From contig NZ_CP014504.1 of NCBI RefSeq assembly GCF_001590605.1, positions 4,464,001 through 4,528,000 on the forward strand: a stretch of 64,000 nt of DNA, read 5' to 3'. This DNA is from Pedobacter cryoconitis. GTDB lineage: Bacteria > Bacteroidota > Bacteroidia > Sphingobacteriales > Sphingobacteriaceae. The notes beneath the pieces were generated by a model, which did no database searches, was not told the origin of the DNA, and was given only the letters and a program-made list of their open reading frames with translations. The position numbers were made by a program, and so were the translations under genes. This document shows positions 1 through 8,256 of the stretch, one piece after another. The stretch's first letter is position 1, and every line of letters begins with the position of its first letter.

Positions 1-26
1 AAGATTAAATACTTTTAAACTAATTG

Positions 27-62
27 AAAGGCTTTCCTGAAGGGGGAAGCCTTTTTTTTTTT
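27..62 (+). terminator. Rho-independent terminator of a gene left of the window
   Basis: An 8-bp stem (AAAGGCTT at 27-34 with AAGCCTTT at 47-54) is followed by a T-run reaching 62. It probably ends a plus-strand gene lying before position 1. A G-run follows immediately at 63-70. Confidence 0.7.
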
Positions 63-86
63 GGGGGGGGCGGGTATGTAAGGAGG

Positions 87-177
87 AAATCAAAAACAGG
101 GAACATAGTTTTGCGGCCGCGCGTTCCCTCTGCGAGGATCCTAATGCCCGCAAAACTATGTTCCCTGTTTTTGATTT
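87..177. repeat. Hairpin element E1: 30-bp perfect palindrome with conserved tip
   Basis: Arms at 87-116 and 148-177 are perfectly complementary over 30 bp and enclose a 31-nt tip (117-147). Each arm has an A5 tract toward its outer end, so either transcript leaves a strong hairpin with a foot reading TGTTTTT, as in a bidirectional terminator. The tip contains CGCGCGTTCC, a mini-hairpin CCTC-TGC-GAGG and ATCCTAATGC. On the opposite strand it is almost the same as the tip of the element at 8257-8347, although the arms are unrelated. It lies in the gap before the end of a minus-strand gene. Confidence 0.9.
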
Positions 178-341
178 ATCACCATGTTGGGAGGTTAAAA
201 AAAGGCATTTCCATTGTGAAAGATGGAATTAGTTTGAAAAGGTATTTTGTTTGGTGGTTGGTTGGGAAGAAGAATAGAAGGAAGAAAGAGAAGAAAAAAC
301 AGAAAGAAAGATCAGGTGAATAGCTGGATGCTTTAGAGGTG
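178..341. other. Intergenic stretch, G-rich on plus strand
   Basis: No credible gene was seen. Plus-strand composition is strongly asymmetric: bases 241-300 hold 21 G and 1 C. Reading frames that cross this stretch also run through the E1 hairpin and look accidental. Confidence 0.6.
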
Positions 342-980
342 TTAAAAAAGACGTTTATGGATTTCGTCCAGGTCTTCGGGGTTTGAGGCTTTTGGGTGTT
401 GTTTCCAATAGTCCAGGCCTTTTTGCAATGCTTGGAGGGATTTTTCGGGATTACCGGCAAGCTGAAAAAAATCACTGGCTTTGTGGTGGTCGCTGTTTTT
501 TGAGAGTAAATTATTTGCAGCATTTTCCCAGTTAGAGAAATGGTTCAGGGTAAGTATTCCAATGTTAAGGATGTTGTTCTTCAGGATTGTCAATACTTCT
601 GGCCTTTGCGTTTCTTCTATGATTTGGAAATGATATTCTTGTTTGTTATTGATGACCGGGAACTCCCAATTTTCGATATTCCAATCCGGTTCGGTAAATA
701 TGTGGTCATTGAGGGGCTTGGTTCCGTATTTGACTTTGTACCATTTTGAGTATGCTTTTGAAGTTATGCTCCATATTGTCCGGAATTCTGCCGATATACC
801 GGTTTCATTATAGCGGTTAAGCTGAAAGGTAATGTTCTGGGTGAAGTCACCGGAGTTTCTTTTGAAGGTTAAGGAACTTTTGGAAAATGTAAATCCTGAT
901 TGAATTAAGGGTTCCAGCAGGGTTTCTGTTATGCTTGTTGTAATTAATTCTCTGGGGGTTGGTTGTCTGGTATTTTCCAA
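342..980 (-). CDS. DUF4304-like hypothetical protein
   Basis: A 212-residue soluble protein with no signal peptide or membrane segment. The N-terminal half, with hydrophobic-aromatic strands such as SGFTFSKSSLTFKRN and a WSI/WYK block, resembles DUF4304-type proteins of unknown function. The C-terminal 60 residues are helical and TPR-like (SDFFQLAGNPEKSLQALQKG). The start is a TTG at 980; I found no better ATG. The gene is transcribed toward hairpin E1, which could serve as its terminator. The family call rests on pattern only and the function is unknown. Confidence 0.6.
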   Translation of the reverse strand: MENTRQPTPRELITTSITETLLEPLIQSGFTFSKSSLTFKRNSGDFTQNITFQLNRYNETGISAEFRTIWSITSKAYSKWYKVKYGTKPLNDHIFTEPDWNIENWEFPVINNKQEYHFQIIEETQRPEVLTILKNNILNIGILTLNHFSNWENAANNLLSKNSDHHKASDFFQLAGNPEKSLQALQKGLDYWKQHPKASNPEDLDEIHKRLF

Positions 981-1238
981 TTTTATTCCTGTATTTATTG
1001 ATTCAAGGTAAAGAATAATAATTAATTGTGAATCTTTTGCCGGAGTATGGAATCAGCAAAAGCAGCTTGTGATGATATAATGGGTCTGATTTACAGCGGA
1101 TTTTTATGAACAAAATAAATAAAGGCTGGCCAGGAGAATATTCTTAATTTGCAGGAAATTAAAATTCCTCAATTATTGTTATGGAATCGGCATGGTTTTT
1201 ACATCTAATCTGTAAATACACACAAATAGAAAATTATT
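981..1238. other. Divergent intergenic region
   Basis: AT-rich spacer between a minus-strand gene (start 980) and a plus-strand gene (start 1239). It should hold both promoters, but I could not pick a convincing -33/-7 pair. Confidence 0.4.
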
Positions 1239-1940
1239 ATGAGAAAGTTATTCGTCTTTGCATTTGCTACCTTAATCAGTATTAGTGCTATGGCACAACA
1301 AGTAGATTTACGCAAAAAGATCACCGTTAGCGGAACAGCTGAAATGGAAGTTACCCCGGATATTATTTATTTAAGCATTTCGCTGAAAGAGTATCTGAAG
1401 GATGGTAATAGCAAGAAAAAAGTGGAGATTACAGATTTGGAGAATCAGTTATATAAAGCTATTCAGGCGGCAGGTATTCCTAAGGAGAATTTAATGATCA
1501 ATAGTTTATCCAGTTTCAATACTGCTCCGGAGAAAAAGAAAAATCCTGATTTCTTAGTAAGCAAACAATATCGTTTAAAGGTTACTGACCTGAACAAGTG
1601 GAATGAGATCATTGGTTCGGTTGATCCTAAAGGAGTAGCTTATACAAATGTGGATAGTTATGATTATTCTAAGATTGAGGCTTTAAAGAAAGATTTAAAA
1701 ATTAAAGCTTTACAGGCTGCTAAAGTGAAAGCTACTTACCTGGTTGAGGCTTTAGGTGAGCAATTGGGTGGTGTAATTGATATTCAGGAGCAAGGGAATG
1801 AGAATTATCCTGTTTACCGTGCAAGTGGAATGATGATGAAGTCTGCTATGGTTGATGACAATGGTGGTTCGGCTCCGGAGATCGACTTCAAGAAAATTAA
1901 ATTAAGCTATGTAATGAATACAGTTTTCCAAATTAAATAG
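1239..1940 (+). CDS. SIMPL domain (DUF541) periplasmic protein
   Basis: A 233-residue protein with a clear signal peptide (MRKLFVFAFATLISISAMAQ, cleavage after Ala-Gln near residue 20). The mature part starts with KITVSGTAEMEVTPDIIYL, the typical opening of SIMPL/DUF541 proteins, followed by alternating strands and helices. Family members are periplasmic or surface oligomeric proteins (the human IRAK1-binding SIMPL and bacterial BP26/YggE); their cellular role is not settled. A stand-alone gene followed by a terminator at 2050. Confidence 0.85.
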   Translation: MRKLFVFAFATLISISAMAQQVDLRKKITVSGTAEMEVTPDIIYLSISLKEYLKDGNSKKKVEITDLENQLYKAIQAAGIPKENLMINSLSSFNTAPEKKKNPDFLVSKQYRLKVTDLNKWNEIIGSVDPKGVAYTNVDSYDYSKIEALKKDLKIKALQAAKVKATYLVEALGEQLGGVIDIQEQGNENYPVYRASGMMMKSAMVDDNGGSAPEIDFKKIKLSYVMNTVFQIK

Positions 1941-2049
1941 TGACTATTACTGTATACAGTATCTTTAAATTTGACTACCTATTTATTGTTTTTTGATCAT
2001 TATCGATTTAGATAATACATTAATAATCATCTATTCAGGAACAGACGGG

Positions 2050-2078
2050 AAACCTACCAACATTTTGGTAGGTTTTTT
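2050..2078 (+). terminator. Rho-independent terminator
   Basis: An 11-bp stem (2050-2060 with 2065-2075), ATTT-type loop and T-run to 2078. It lies 110 bases after the SIMPL-domain gene. Confidence 0.8.
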
Positions 2079-2124
2079 GTTATAGCATGAGTCTGTCAAT
2101 AACCACACAATTTAAATTATAACC

Positions 2125-2433
2125 ATGAAAAAATTAATCTACTCATTCTTGTTAATCTTCGTTGTAGGATTAAGTGTTAACACAGTATCTGCTGCCACAG
2201 TTAAGGACAAAGTTGAAATGACTACTGAGCAAAAAGTTCAGTTAGAAAGAATCACAAACCGTGTGGAAGAAATCAAAGCTATGGACAAATCTAATTTGTC
2301 AAGAGCTGAGAAAAAAGAGTTGCGCAAAGAGTTAAGAACAATGAAAAAAGAAGCCCGTGCTATGGGTGGAGGTGTTTATCTTTCTGTTGGTGCAATCATC
2401 ATCATTATCTTATTATTGATCCTGATTTTATAA
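2125..2433 (+). CDS. Small exported membrane-anchored protein
   Basis: 102 residues: a signal peptide or N-terminal membrane segment (residues 1-23, ending SAA), a charged helical middle (about 30-75, rich in K/E/R: LSRAEKKELRKELRTMKKEARAMGGG) and a very hydrophobic C-terminal segment (VGAIIIIILLLILIL). The Gly-rich turn before the C-terminal helix is common in a family of small Bacteroidota proteins of unknown role. A monocistronic unit between two terminators. Confidence 0.8.
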   Translation: MKKLIYSFLLIFVVGLSVNTVSAATVKDKVEMTTEQKVQLERITNRVEEIKAMDKSNLSRAEKKELRKELRTMKKEARAMGGGVYLSVGAIIIIILLLILIL

Positions 2434-2455
2434 TCAAGTCAAGGTTAACTTAAAT

Positions 2456-2492
2456 AAAAGCGGGTGTTTCTTAATTGAAATACCCGCTTTTT
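2456..2492. terminator. Bidirectional terminator
   Basis: A stem of AAAAGCGGGT and TTTC against GAAA and TACCCGCTTTT around a TTAATT loop. A and T tracts on both sides fit termination of the plus-strand small protein gene and of minus-strand serS, which converge here. Confidence 0.85.
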
Positions 2493-2514
2493 AAGTTTAA
2501 TGCTTTAAGAAGAA

Positions 2515-3786
2515 TTAATCTATACGGTCGAATCCAGTATATTTCACTAAAACTTCTGGAATGATAATACCATCTTCTGTTTGATAGTTTTCAAGGATAG
2601 CAGCTACAATACGTGGTAAAGCCAAAGCACTACCATTTAAGGTGTGTGCCAACTGAGTTTTTCCGCCGTTTCCTTTAAATCTTAATTTCAAACGGTTCGT
2701 CTGGAAAGATTCGAAGTTAGAAACAGAAGAAACTTCCAGCCAGCGTTGTTGTGCCGCACTCCATACCTCCATATCGTAAGTCATGGCTGAAGTAAAGCCC
2801 ATGTCGCCACCGCATAAACGCAATACGCGGAAGTGTAAGCCTAAATCTTTCAGTAAAGACTGTACATAAGCGCTCATTTCTTCCAGTACTTCGTAAGATT
2901 TATCCGGATGTACCACCTGTACCAATTCCACTTTATCAAACTGGTGCAATCTGTTTAAGCCACGTACATGTGCGCCGTATGATCCTGCCTCACGACGGAA
3001 ACAAGGAGTATATGCAGTATTTTTAACAGGCAGTTCTTCCTCTTTTAAAATTACATCACGGTAAAGGTTAGTGACAGGGACTTCAGCAGTAGGGATCAGG
3101 AAAAGATTATCTACTGTAGAATGATACATCTGTCCTTCTTTATCTGGTAGCTGACCTGTTCCAAAACCAGAGGCTTCGTTAATCATCAAAGGCACCTGCA
3201 TCTCTCTATACCCCTGTTCTGTTGCACGGTCCAGGAAGAAGTTGATCAATGCGCGCTGTAAACGGGCTCCTTTACCTTTGTAAACAGGAAAACCTGCACC
3301 GGTAATTTTAGTACCCAGTTCAAAGTCTATAATGTCGTATTTGGTAGTCAGTTCCCAATGTGGCAGTGCTTTCCCATGCAATTCTGCCGGAGCACCATGC
3401 GTAAGTACGACCTCATTTTCTTCTGGTGTAGCGCCCGCAGGAACCAGTTCACCAGGTAAGTTCGGTAATTGTACCAATGCATTGTATAAATGCTGTTCTA
3501 CCACATTCAATTGATCTGAAAGGGTCTTGATATGTTCTTTGTTAGAAGTCGTCTCGGCTTTAATTGCTTCAGCTTCCTCTTTTTTACCACTGCGCATCAG
3601 TTCACCAACCTGTTTAGCATTGGCATTTGCAATAGCAGATAAGTTATCCAGCGAGGTTTGAGTCTGTCTGCGTTCTTCATCTAATTTGATAATTTCATCA
3701 ACCAGTTCAGGTTGTTTGAAATTACGGACGCCTAAGCGTTCTAAAACTTTCTCTCTATTTTCGCGGATATAGTTAACTTGCAGCAT
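2515..3786 (-). CDS. serS: Serine--tRNA ligase
   Basis: 423 residues, the usual length. The N-terminal 110 residues form the antiparallel coiled-coil arm that binds the long variable arm of tRNA-Ser. The class II catalytic core follows, with motif 2 (FRREAGSYGAHVRGLNRLHQF) and motif 3 (LNGSALALPRIVAAILENYQ). The enzyme charges tRNA-Ser, and tRNA-Sec where present. It is divergent from rsmI with 44 bases between the starts. Confidence 0.98.
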   Translation of the reverse strand: MLQVNYIRENREKVLERLGVRNFKQPELVDEIIKLDEERRQTQTSLDNLSAIANANAKQVGELMRSGKKEEAEAIKAETTSNKEHIKTLSDQLNVVEQHLYNALVQLPNLPGELVPAGATPEENEVVLTHGAPAELHGKALPHWELTTKYDIIDFELGTKITGAGFPVYKGKGARLQRALINFFLDRATEQGYREMQVPLMINEASGFGTGQLPDKEGQMYHSTVDNLFLIPTAEVPVTNLYRDVILKEEELPVKNTAYTPCFRREAGSYGAHVRGLNRLHQFDKVELVQVVHPDKSYEVLEEMSAYVQSLLKDLGLHFRVLRLCGGDMGFTSAMTYDMEVWSAAQQRWLEVSSVSNFESFQTNRLKLRFKGNGGKTQLAHTLNGSALALPRIVAAILENYQTEDGIIIPEVLVKYTGFDRID

Positions 3787-3830
3787 TATTTAATTTTTTT
3801 AACAAATATAACAAGAGTTTGGAGAATACT

Positions 3831-4541
3831 ATGGGCGGTAAACTATTTCTGGTTCCTACACCAATCGGTAATCTGGAAGATATGACTTTCAGGGCTGTCC
3901 GCGTTCTAAAGGAAGCAGATGTTATCCTGGCTGAGGATACCCGTACAAGTGCGCCTTTATTGAAGCATTTCGGCATTGATAAAAAAGCTTATTCGCATCA
4001 CCAGCATAATGAGCATAAGGCAACTTCAGAAATCATCAGGTTTCTGAAGGAAGGTAAAAATGTAGCCCTGATTTCGGATGCCGGAACACCAGCGATCTCT
4101 GATCCGGGCTTCTTTCTGGTCAGAGAAGTGTTAAAAAATGATTTACCGGTAGAATGTTTACCGGGTGCAACAGCTTTTGTACCTGCATTGGTCAACTCTG
4201 GTTTACCTACAGATTCATTTGTCTTTGAAGGGTTCCTGCCAGTTAAAAAAGGCAGACAAACCCGTTTAAAGAAGCTGGCTGACGAGGAGAGAACAATCAT
4301 CCTTTATGAAAGTCCACACCGTTTATTGAAGACACTGGAAGAATTCGCACAGTTTTTTGGGGAAGAAAGACAAGCTTCAGTAAGCAGGGAACTGACTAAA
4401 ATGTATGAAGAAACCGTTAGAGGTACACTGGTAGAAATAAAATCTTACTTCGAAAACAATATTTTAAAAGGTGAGTTCGTAATTTGTGTGGCTGGTAAAG
4501 AAGAAACTAAAAAAGAAAAACGCTCTTACGAAAAGGATTAA
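3831..4541 (+). CDS. rsmI: 16S rRNA (cytidine-1402 2'-O)-methyltransferase
   Basis: A 236-residue protein of the tetrapyrrole-methylase fold. Visible family motifs are PTPIGNLEDMT near the N-terminus, AEDTRTS, SDAGTPAISDPG and YESPHR. RsmI methylates C1402 in the P-site region of 16S rRNA using S-adenosylmethionine. I chose the ATG at 3831 over an in-frame TTG at 3819 because GGAG lies 6 bases upstream and the next residues (GGKLFLVPTPIGN) match the usual family start. Confidence 0.95.
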   Translation: MGGKLFLVPTPIGNLEDMTFRAVRVLKEADVILAEDTRTSAPLLKHFGIDKKAYSHHQHNEHKATSEIIRFLKEGKNVALISDAGTPAISDPGFFLVREVLKNDLPVECLPGATAFVPALVNSGLPTDSFVFEGFLPVKKGRQTRLKKLADEERTIILYESPHRLLKTLEEFAQFFGEERQASVSRELTKMYEETVRGTLVEIKSYFENNILKGEFVICVAGKEETKKEKRSYEKD

Positions 4542-4604
4542 CCCCCAAAGAGCCCCTTTAATTATAGACTAAAACAGGCTCATGAGAGCTTAAAATAAAA
4601 TAAT

Positions 4605-5261
4605 ATGATTTTAATAGATAGATTTTTGAGCGATGAGCAAGATCCTAAAGCTGTTGAAAAAGTTTTAGGTAAGCTGAACGATATGCTGACTACCAATGAG
4701 GAACTGATCTACCTTGCGGTACAAAAAAGACCTGCAGTAAATCTTCTTCCTGATTGCATCGTAGTGAGTAATAAACGCATTTTTTATTGTGAGCCAGCTA
4801 ACTTCGGCATCACAATGAACTTCAAGGATATCTCCTGGAAAAGCATCAAAGAAATCTCTTTCAAAGAAGAAATTTTCGGTTCTAAATTCATCTGTGTTCC
4901 GCAGCATGGGGAGAACATCATTACAGAATATATCCCTAAGGTACAGGCCAGAAAACTTTATCAGGCTGCTTATGAACAACTGGAAGCTTTTAAAGAGCAA
5001 CAAAGACAAACTGAACTGGAAGAGAAAAGAGCACAGCAGCCAGCATCGGCAGCCCCTATTGCTCCAGTAGCAGACCTCCCTGTTCAGGAAAACATTCCTG
5101 CCGAAGAGCCTGTGGAAGTTTATGCAGCTCCTGTAATTGTGGAAGAACCAGAAGATGAAACGACCTTGAAATTAAGGAAACTTAAGACCCTATATGACAA
5201 ACAATTAATTACCCAGGCTGAATACGAGGCTAAAAAAGCCGATATACTAGATACTTTTTAA
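4605..5261 (+). CDS. PH domain and SHOCT domain protein
   Basis: 218 residues. The N-terminal 130 residues form a bacterial PH-like fold (LVVSNKRIFY-type strand at residues 50-60: CIVVSNKRIFYCEP). A Pro/Ala/Glu-rich linker spans about 140-185, and a C-terminal SHOCT helix pair follows (LRKLKTLYDKQLITQAEYEAKKADIL). SHOCT segments are short C-terminal modules often found on membrane-associated or oligomeric proteins. There is no signal peptide, so it is cytoplasmic. It lies between rsmI (63-base gap) and lnt (17-base gap) and is probably cotranscribed with lnt. Exact function unknown. Confidence 0.8.
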   Translation: MILIDRFLSDEQDPKAVEKVLGKLNDMLTTNEELIYLAVQKRPAVNLLPDCIVVSNKRIFYCEPANFGITMNFKDISWKSIKEISFKEEIFGSKFICVPQHGENIITEYIPKVQARKLYQAAYEQLEAFKEQQRQTELEEKRAQQPASAAPIAPVADLPVQENIPAEEPVEVYAAPVIVEEPEDETTLKLRKLKTLYDKQLITQAEYEAKKADILDTF

Positions 5262-5278
5262 AGCGCACATCCCAATCC

Positions 5279-6907
5279 ATGAAAGCGACACAAACCTACC
5301 TGCTTGCCTTATTAAGTGCATTTTTATTATGGCTGGCATGGCCGCCGCATACTTTTGCAGCTCCCCTTTTATTAGTCGGTCTTGTGCCACTCTTTATTGC
5401 ACTTGATCAGTTAATAGCCAAAAGAGAGCCAAAAACAGGCAAAAAGGTTTTCCTGACTGCGGGCCTGACTTTCCTGGTCTGGAATACAGCTTGCATTTAT
5501 TGGGTATACAATGCGATCAGTGCCTATAATAATCCGGCTGTCGCTTTGGTCATCTCTCTGATTCCTTATGGACTCGGAGCTTTACTAATGACTTTCGCCT
5601 TCTGGCTTTATTACCGTTTCAGAACTGTAGTCAGCAACAAACGTATTGCCTACCTGGCCCTGGTTAGCTTTTGGGTAGGTATGGAATATTTGCATGCCAC
5701 CTGGGACCTTGCTTTCCCCTGGATGACATTGGGTAACGGACTTGCCGGAATGCATCAGCTTGCGCAATGGTACGAGACTACCGGCGTATATGGTGGGTCA
5801 ATCTGGATACTGGTCAGTAATATCCTTGCTTTTGAGGCCTATAAAGCCTTTAAAGCAAACACTGGTTATCTCAAAATCAGACCTGCCCTTGGCTGGCTGA
5901 TCTTTCTGATCGTACCTGCCGGGATTTCCCTGATCAAGTACTATGGGTATAAAGAAAAAACTTTGCCCATTAACGTAGTGGTGGTACAACCAAACATCGA
6001 TCCTTATGAGAAAATGGGCGGCATTACTCCTGCAGAACAACTCAAAACCCTTGTTCATCTTTCGGATTCTGTAGCGCAAGTCAATACCGAATATTTTATC
6101 TGGCCTGAAACCGCTATTCCGAGTTATGCGAACGAAGACCGTATCCGCAGCACCACGGAGTACATGGCTGCACAATCTTTCCTGAACAAATACAAAAACG
6201 GGACGCTGATCACCGGAATAGAGAGTCTTAAATTCTACAACGATAAAAGCACGCTCTCTGCTAAATTCGATCCGGACAATAATCAATACTACGACAATTT
6301 TAATTCTGCGATGCAGGTGGAGAACTCCGCAAACGTTCAGTTCTACCATAAATCCAAACTCGTACCCGGCGTAGAAAAAATGCCTTTCCCAAAAACCCTA
6401 TCCTTCCTTGCTCCGGTATTTGCTGGTCTTGGAGGTACAGTTTCTGGCTGGGGATGGCAGGAAAACCCCGGTGTATTTTACTCTCAGAATGGTGTAGGCG
6501 TAGCTCCGGTAATCTGTTATGAATCCCTGTGGGGAGGCTGGATTGGAGAGTCCGTTAAAAATGGTGCACAGCTCATCGCGATCATCACCAATGATGGCTG
6601 GTGGGGAAATACTTCGGGTAAAGATCAGCACTTCCTTTATGCTAAACTTCGTGCCATAGAAACCCGCAGATGGGTAGTACGCTCAGCCAATACTGGAATT
6701 TCGGGCTTCATTAACCAACGTGGAGACATCGTTAAACAATCCGCATGGTGGACACGTGATGCCTTGAAAAGGGATGTAAACTTAAACGATCAACTTACAT
6801 TTTATGTAAAAAGCGGAGATATCATCCCGCAGATCCTGAGCCTGATTGGCATTGTACTGGCCTTATTCATTCCTTATCAAACTTACTTCAAAAAGAAAAA
6901 AGCATAA
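5279..6907 (+). CDS. lnt: Apolipoprotein N-acyltransferase
   Basis: 542 residues with about six N-terminal membrane helices (1-225), a periplasmic nitrilase-like domain (about 230-500) and one C-terminal helix. The catalytic triad is visible: Glu277 in WPETA, Lys358 in HKSKLVPGVE and Cys413 in VICYESL. Lnt adds the third acyl chain to the N-terminal Cys of lipoproteins in the inner membrane. This fits a window with many lipoproteins (GldB, GldK, SprE, the OmpA-like protein). Confidence 0.95.
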   Translation: MKATQTYLLALLSAFLLWLAWPPHTFAAPLLLVGLVPLFIALDQLIAKREPKTGKKVFLTAGLTFLVWNTACIYWVYNAISAYNNPAVALVISLIPYGLGALLMTFAFWLYYRFRTVVSNKRIAYLALVSFWVGMEYLHATWDLAFPWMTLGNGLAGMHQLAQWYETTGVYGGSIWILVSNILAFEAYKAFKANTGYLKIRPALGWLIFLIVPAGISLIKYYGYKEKTLPINVVVVQPNIDPYEKMGGITPAEQLKTLVHLSDSVAQVNTEYFIWPETAIPSYANEDRIRSTTEYMAAQSFLNKYKNGTLITGIESLKFYNDKSTLSAKFDPDNNQYYDNFNSAMQVENSANVQFYHKSKLVPGVEKMPFPKTLSFLAPVFAGLGGTVSGWGWQENPGVFYSQNGVGVAPVICYESLWGGWIGESVKNGAQLIAIITNDGWWGNTSGKDQHFLYAKLRAIETRRWVVRSANTGISGFINQRGDIVKQSAWWTRDALKRDVNLNDQLTFYVKSGDIIPQILSLIGIVLALFIPYQTYFKKKKA

Positions 6908-6946
6908 GCAGAGCAGTCACACAAAGAAAACGATCTGATTTTCCTG

Positions 6947-8068
6947 CTATAAAGACGGAACAGGTCTTATACCGATAATGTGACTGGCATAATTCAACAT
7001 AAAAGAATTTTCTAAAAAGAAGTTAATCCCTATAATAGACACCGATTTACTCTTGCGTGAATCGAGTGTCGTTTTATAATTGCTATTGTTAGCAGCATAA
7101 TCATAAATAGTACCCTCATCACTCACAAACCGGATAACGATACCAGCATTCATTCTTCCTTTTTTAGCTGCATCCGGCTCATAAATCACCCCTCCTGCAG
7201 GATTCCCAGAATCAAATAAAACATAAGACGGTGAAATCACCAAACCATTATAACTGATAATTCCCCTTACATAAGGATAAAAGCGGCCATTCTGCAATAG
7301 CTGCCGATGCAATACAAATCCTTCCTTTGCCTGTTCGGTTATGCCCACCGTCAATAAAGGCACTGCTGATTTCCCTTCCATAGAAGAAACCCCTTCCCAT
7401 TTTACCTGATCAAGCGGCGCAAGGATAAACCCAGCCTCCACACGGTTGCCAAAACTCAAATAATTAAAAGGGCTAACTACATTCTCCCTTTTCATGACCA
7501 GTCCCGCTTTAAGCTCTCCACCAGAATTCACGCCAGCAATCCCATCACAATGCTGGTCTACCTGAGCAGGCTTCCCAGTCTGGTCATAAACACCATGATA
7601 AACTAAAATAAAAGGCATTCTCTTCGTTCTCACCTGGCCCATCTTATCCCCGATCACAATCGAAGCATAAGCGATATTCCCATCATACGAACGCGTACCA
7701 CCATAACGCGACTTCGTTTTATTCCGCGTCACAGTGATCCCATCCAACACTAAAGAATCCTTGTCCCCAATTACAATTCCAGTGTCTGCCACCAATGAAG
7801 CCGGCAGTAATCGCTTAGCATCCAGAATAAGCCCCTGAGAGCCCGTATCAAATACTACTCTAAGCTTTACCTTAGCTGCCCCAATATATCGGATAGGAAG
7901 ATATAACCTTCTTCCAAGCGTTTTCATATTTTGTCCCGGCATTAAATTAATCCTCACCGGACTAACAATACTTGCCACAGAATCCATAGGGTCAGAAATC
8001 CCAAAAGCCATAGACTCCACAGTAAAAAAACACAAAACAACAATAACACCGAATAATCTGTTCATCAC
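6947..8068 (-). CDS. Predicted exported pepsin-like aspartic protease
   Basis: 373 residues with a signal peptide (1-21). Two aspartic-protease signatures are present: VVFDTGSQGL around Asp74 and VLFDSGNPAG around Asp286, each followed by hydrophobic strands. The spacing of 212 residues fits a two-lobed A1-type (pepsin) enzyme rather than a single-lobed retropepsin. Other parts also fit: a GG-Y-G strand region at 123-130, CDGIAG at 174-179 (compare DGILG in pepsins) and a C-terminal IIGINFF...IIGI segment like the pepsin C-lobe end. Likely exported. Coding-strand composition becomes strongly skewed toward its start, next to E2. Confidence 0.7.
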   Translation of the reverse strand: MMNRLFGVIVVLCFFTVESMAFGISDPMDSVASIVSPVRINLMPGQNMKTLGRRLYLPIRYIGAAKVKLRVVFDTGSQGLILDAKRLLPASLVADTGIVIGDKDSLVLDGITVTRNKTKSRYGGTRSYDGNIAYASIVIGDKMGQVRTKRMPFILVYHGVYDQTGKPAQVDQHCDGIAGVNSGGELKAGLVMKRENVVSPFNYLSFGNRVEAGFILAPLDQVKWEGVSSMEGKSAVPLLTVGITEQAKEGFVLHRQLLQNGRFYPYVRGIISYNGLVISPSYVLFDSGNPAGGVIYEPDAAKKGRMNAGIVIRFVSDEGTIYDYAANNSNYKTTLDSRKSKSVSIIGINFFLENSFMLNYASHIIGIRPVPSL

Positions 8069-8093
8069 AAAACATTAACACAACTACCACCAG

Positions 8094-8209
8094 GCAATCC
8101 AAAAAACCAACCACAAATCAAGCCAAAAGCCCCGCTAACAAGCAATCCTGAAAGCCAAACCAACAGGCAATCCTGAGAGCCGAACCAAAAAGCAATCCAA
8201 CAACTCTGG
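8094..8209. repeat. Degenerate 25-bp tandem repeat
   Basis: Units starting with GCAATCC begin at 8142, 8167 and 8192, an exact 25-base period (unit GCAATCCTGAAAGCCAAACC plus 5 bases). A further copy of the start lies at 8094, about two periods upstream. The plus strand is A/C-rich. It lies just upstream of the protease gene and 48 bases from hairpin E2. No coding potential was seen. Confidence 0.75.
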
Positions 8210-8256
8210 TTATACTATTTAGCTTACACCCTGTCATGGTGGAAAAAAACTGTGAA

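Noticed and set aside
87-177. E1 as the end of an insertion sequence or an integron attC site
   Set aside because: No transposase or integrase gene and no target-site duplication nearby; attC core sites were not seen, and the perfect stem differs from the bulged attC stem.
24-323. Plus-strand open frame of 99 codons
   Set aside because: It runs through the terminator and the E1 palindrome, has a G-run translation and no start signal.
8094-8209. CRISPR array
   Set aside because: The 25-base units are directly adjacent without spacers and there are no cas genes.
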